DNA of 17,850 nt. Origin: CAZZKF01 sp964654995. GTDB taxonomy: Bacteria; Pseudomonadota; Alphaproteobacteria; CAZZKF01. Every line of letters begins with the position of its first letter. The first letter of the stretch is position 1. Position numbers and translations under genes: made by a program. The notes beneath the pieces are model-generated. The model did not search any database, was not told the origin of the DNA, and was given only the letters and a program-made list of their open reading frames with translations. Location of the stretch: contig CAZZKF010000052.1 in NCBI GenBank assembly GCA_964654995.1, positions 1 through 17,850 of the forward strand, given 5' to 3'. Positions 16,078 through 17,850 of this stretch are shown one piece after another.

Positions 16078-17317
16078 CGATTGTTTTGCCGGTGCTGGCG
16101 AGCTGATGCCCCTGGATGAGGCGCTCAAGCTGATCCGCGCCCGGCTTGAGGTGGCGGTGGCGCCGGAGACGGTGCCGCTCGCAGACGCCTGTGGCCGCGT
16201 TCTCGCCAGCGATCTGACCGCCGCCATGGCGGTGCCGCCGCATGACAATTCGGCGGTCGACGGCTACGCCTTTCGCTTCGCCGACCTTGCTGCGGGCGAG
16301 GAGACGCGGCTTGCAGTCATCGGCCGGGCGGCCGCCGGGCATCCGTTCGAAGAGGCCCTGCCGGCCCGTGCGGCGGTTCGCATTTTCACCGGCGCGCCGA
16401 TGCCCGAAGGGGCGGACACGGTGGTGATGCAGGAAGACGTCGACGTCGACGGCGATGTGGTCATCGTCCCGCATGGGCTGAAAGCGGGCGCCAACCGCCG
16501 CAAGGCCGGCGAGGACATCGCCCCCGGCGACGGACTGCTCAAGACCGGACGCCGGCTGACGCCGCAGGACGTCGGCCTGGCGGCCTCGGTCGGGGCGGCC
16601 CGCCTTTCCGTCTATCGGCGGCTCCGCGTGGCGGTGGTTTCCACCGGCGACGAACTGCGCGAGCCGGGCAGCGAGTTGCCGGAGGGTGCAATCTATGACG
16701 CCAATCGCTTCATGCTGATGGGACTGCTGGGCAAGCTCGGGGCGGAGGCCCGCGACATGGGTATTTTGCGCGACGACCGTGAGACCGTGCGCACGGCACT
16801 TGAGAACGCGGCCAAGGATCACGATCTGGTGCTCTCCTCGGGCGGCGTCTCGGTCGGCGAGGAGGACCATGTCGGCGCTGCGCTTAACGATTTGGGAAGG
16901 CTCCACTTCTGGCGTCTGGCGATCAAGCCGGGCCGGCCGATTGCCCTTGGTCAGATCGGGCAGGTGCCTTTCGTCGGCCTGCCGGGCAATCCGGTGGCCG
17001 CCATCCTGACTTTCCTGCGCCTCGTGCGCCCGATCATCGAGATCCTGAGCGGTGCCCAGCCAACGCAGCCGCGGTTCTACCCGGTGACCGCCGGCTTTGC
17101 CCACACGAAAAAGACCGGGCGGCGCGAATGGGTCCGGGTGCGCATCGAGACGGATGACGACGGCCGGCTTGTCGCCCATAAATTCCCGCATCAGGGGGCT
17201 GGCGTGCTCAGCTCGGTGACCCGCTCGGATGGCATTGTCGAACTGCCCGAAAATGCGACCGGGGTCGAGCCCGGCATGCGCCTCGATTTTCTGCCCTTTT
17301 CGGAGCTGGGAGCATGA
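16061..17317 (+). CDS. moeA: Molybdopterin molybdenumtransferase MoeA
   Basis: The protein has 418 residues, close to the usual 400-410. MoeA inserts molybdate into adenylylated molybdopterin. Family motifs appear in order: PLADACGRVLASDL (39-52), PPHDNSAVDGYAFR (59-72), FTGAPMPEGADTVVMQED (109-126), GANRRKAGED (143-152), VVSTGDEL (192-199), YDANRFML (212-219), LSSGGVSVGEEDH (258-270), KPGRPIALG (289-297), and GLPGNPVA (306-313). Asp259-type and Glu188-type residues are not assigned individually here. The ATG at 16061 is preferred; a GTG two codons upstream (16055) is also possible. The start lies inside mobB (17-base overlap) and the stop overlaps moaD (ATGA), so translation is probably coupled along the cofactor cluster. 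Confidence 0.96.
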   Translation: MAQLSDDCFAGAGELMPLDEALKLIRARLEVAVAPETVPLADACGRVLASDLTAAMAVPPHDNSAVDGYAFRFADLAAGEETRLAVIGRAAAGHPFEEALPARAAVRIFTGAPMPEGADTVVMQEDVDVDGDVVIVPHGLKAGANRRKAGEDIAPGDGLLKTGRRLTPQDVGLAASVGAARLSVYRRLRVAVVSTGDELREPGSELPEGAIYDANRFMLMGLLGKLGAEARDMGILRDDRETVRTALENAAKDHDLVLSSGGVSVGEEDHVGAALNDLGRLHFWRLAIKPGRPIALGQIGQVPFVGLPGNPVAAILTFLRLVRPIIEILSGAQPTQPRFYPVTAGFAHTKKTGRREWVRVRIETDDDGRLVAHKFPHQGAGVLSSVTRSDGIVELPENATGVEPGMRLDFLPFSELGA

Positions 17318-17595
17318 AACTGCTGTATTTCGCCTGGGTGCGCAGCCGCATCGGGATCGGGGAAGAGGAGGTGGCGCCGCCGCCCGAGGTCGCCACTATC
17401 GCCGATCTGATCGCCTGGCTGCGCAAACGTGGTGACGGCTATGAGGCGGCATTTGCCGATCTCACGTCGATCCGGGTGGCGGTCAATCAGGAGTTCGCGG
17501 GGCCTGAAACGGCCGTCCGTGCCGGCGACGAGGTGGCCTTTTTCCCGCCGATCACCGGCGGGTGCGGGGCTGCAGCCGGGGGCGAGGCGCCATGA
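17314..17595 (+). CDS. moaD: Molybdopterin synthase small subunit MoaD (with C-terminal extension)
   Basis: The protein has 93 residues with a ubiquitin-like beta-grasp fold. MoaD carries sulfur as a C-terminal thiocarboxylate and delivers it, with MoaE, to cyclic pyranopterin. Family features: MKLLYFAWVRSRIG at the start, TIADLIAWLRKRG in the helix, RVAVNQEFA, and the end VRAGDEVAFFPPITGG. In the family the Gly-Gly is normally the C-terminus because it is adenylylated by MoeB. Here it is followed by ten residues (CGAAAGGEAP) before TGA. The codon after GGC GGG is TGC, one base from TGA, so a lost stop codon is one explanation. Processing by a protease would be another. The start overlaps moeA and the stop overlaps moaE. 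Without the extension it would be a standard 83-residue MoaD. Confidence 0.92.
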   Translation: MKLLYFAWVRSRIGIGEEEVAPPPEVATIADLIAWLRKRGDGYEAAFADLTSIRVAVNQEFAGPETAVRAGDEVAFFPPITGGCGAAAGGEAP

Positions 17596-17850
17596 TCCGG
17601 ATTCAGGAAGACATCTTCGACACGGCCCGCGAGGTCGAGGCGCTGATTGCCGGGCGCAGCGATATCGGCGCGGTGGTGACCTTCGTCGGCCATGTCCGCG
17701 GGCGCGATGAGGGCGAAGAGATCACCGCCATGACGCTCGAGCATTATCCCGGCATGACCGAGGCGCAATTGCAGGACATCGAGCGTCAGGCCCGCGCCCG
17801 CTGGCCGCTGGATGCCTGCCTGATCGTTCATCGGGTGGGTCGCATGCTGC
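17592..17850 (+). CDS. moaE: Molybdopterin synthase large subunit MoaE (partial, runs off the window)
   Basis: The first 86 residues are present. MoaE is the catalytic subunit that turns cyclic pyranopterin monophosphate into molybdopterin with two MoaD-thiocarboxylates. The visible part has IRIQEDIFDTAREVEALI, then GAVVTFVGHVRGRDEGE (the conserved G-A-x-x-x-F-x-G-x-V-R), MTLEHYPGMTE and CLIVHRVGRML, all family signatures. Full-length MoaE is about 150 residues, so the catalytic lysine region is beyond the window. The start ATG overlaps the moaD stop (ATGA), as expected for two subunits made in fixed ratio. Confidence 0.95.
   Translation, partial: MIRIQEDIFDTAREVEALIAGRSDIGAVVTFVGHVRGRDEGEEITAMTLEHYPGMTEAQLQDIERQARARWPLDACLIVHRVGRML

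Overview
The window is GC-rich chromosomal DNA with tightly packed genes and strong G/C preference at third codon positions. It looks like a motile, free-living alphaproteobacterium, plausibly of the Rhodospirillales. The clues are the uvrC-pgsA-moaD-moaE gene order that I recall from alphaproteobacteria, a chemoreceptor with a Glu/Arg-rich linker, and a PEP-CTERM protein. The taxonomic placement is inference. I see no rRNA, tRNA, CRISPR array, insertion sequence or prophage gene.

Left part (1-3660): a probable C-terminal scrap of a membrane protein, a PEP-CTERM secreted protein (minus), then an Lrp/AsnC regulator (minus) facing an aromatic amino acid ammonia-lyase/aminomutase of the MIO family (plus). 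The lyase resembles the AdmH phenylalanine aminomutase type more than histidase. The regulator and lyase probably form an amino-acid-responsive pair.

Middle part (3660-8016): a transmembrane chemoreceptor ending in a strong terminator; a small secreted TonB-C-domain protein (minus); a two-gene minus-strand unit of a PspB-like membrane protein and an unrecognised 63-residue protein; and an isolated 3-hydroxyanthranilate 3,4-dioxygenase (minus).

Right part (8017-17850), all on the plus strand: uvrB; a CaCA-type cation antiporter overlapping a pteridine-reductase-like SDR, followed by folB; an AT-rich intergenic stretch with a perfect DnaA box; uvrC; then pgsA-mobB-moeA-moaD-moaE in a run of overlapping stop/start codons, with moaE cut by the window edge. 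This part joins nucleotide excision repair (UvrB, UvrC), folate synthesis (SDR, FolB), phospholipid synthesis (PgsA) and molybdenum cofactor synthesis (MobB, MoeA, MoaD, MoaE).

Most genes are ordinary housekeeping genes. The points most worth a second look are the AdmH-like lyase with its divergent Lrp regulator, a MoaD whose expected C-terminal Gly-Gly is followed by ten more residues, the PspB-like/small-protein pair, and the AT-rich DnaA-box region before uvrC. I found no convincing evidence of a wholly new multi-gene system.
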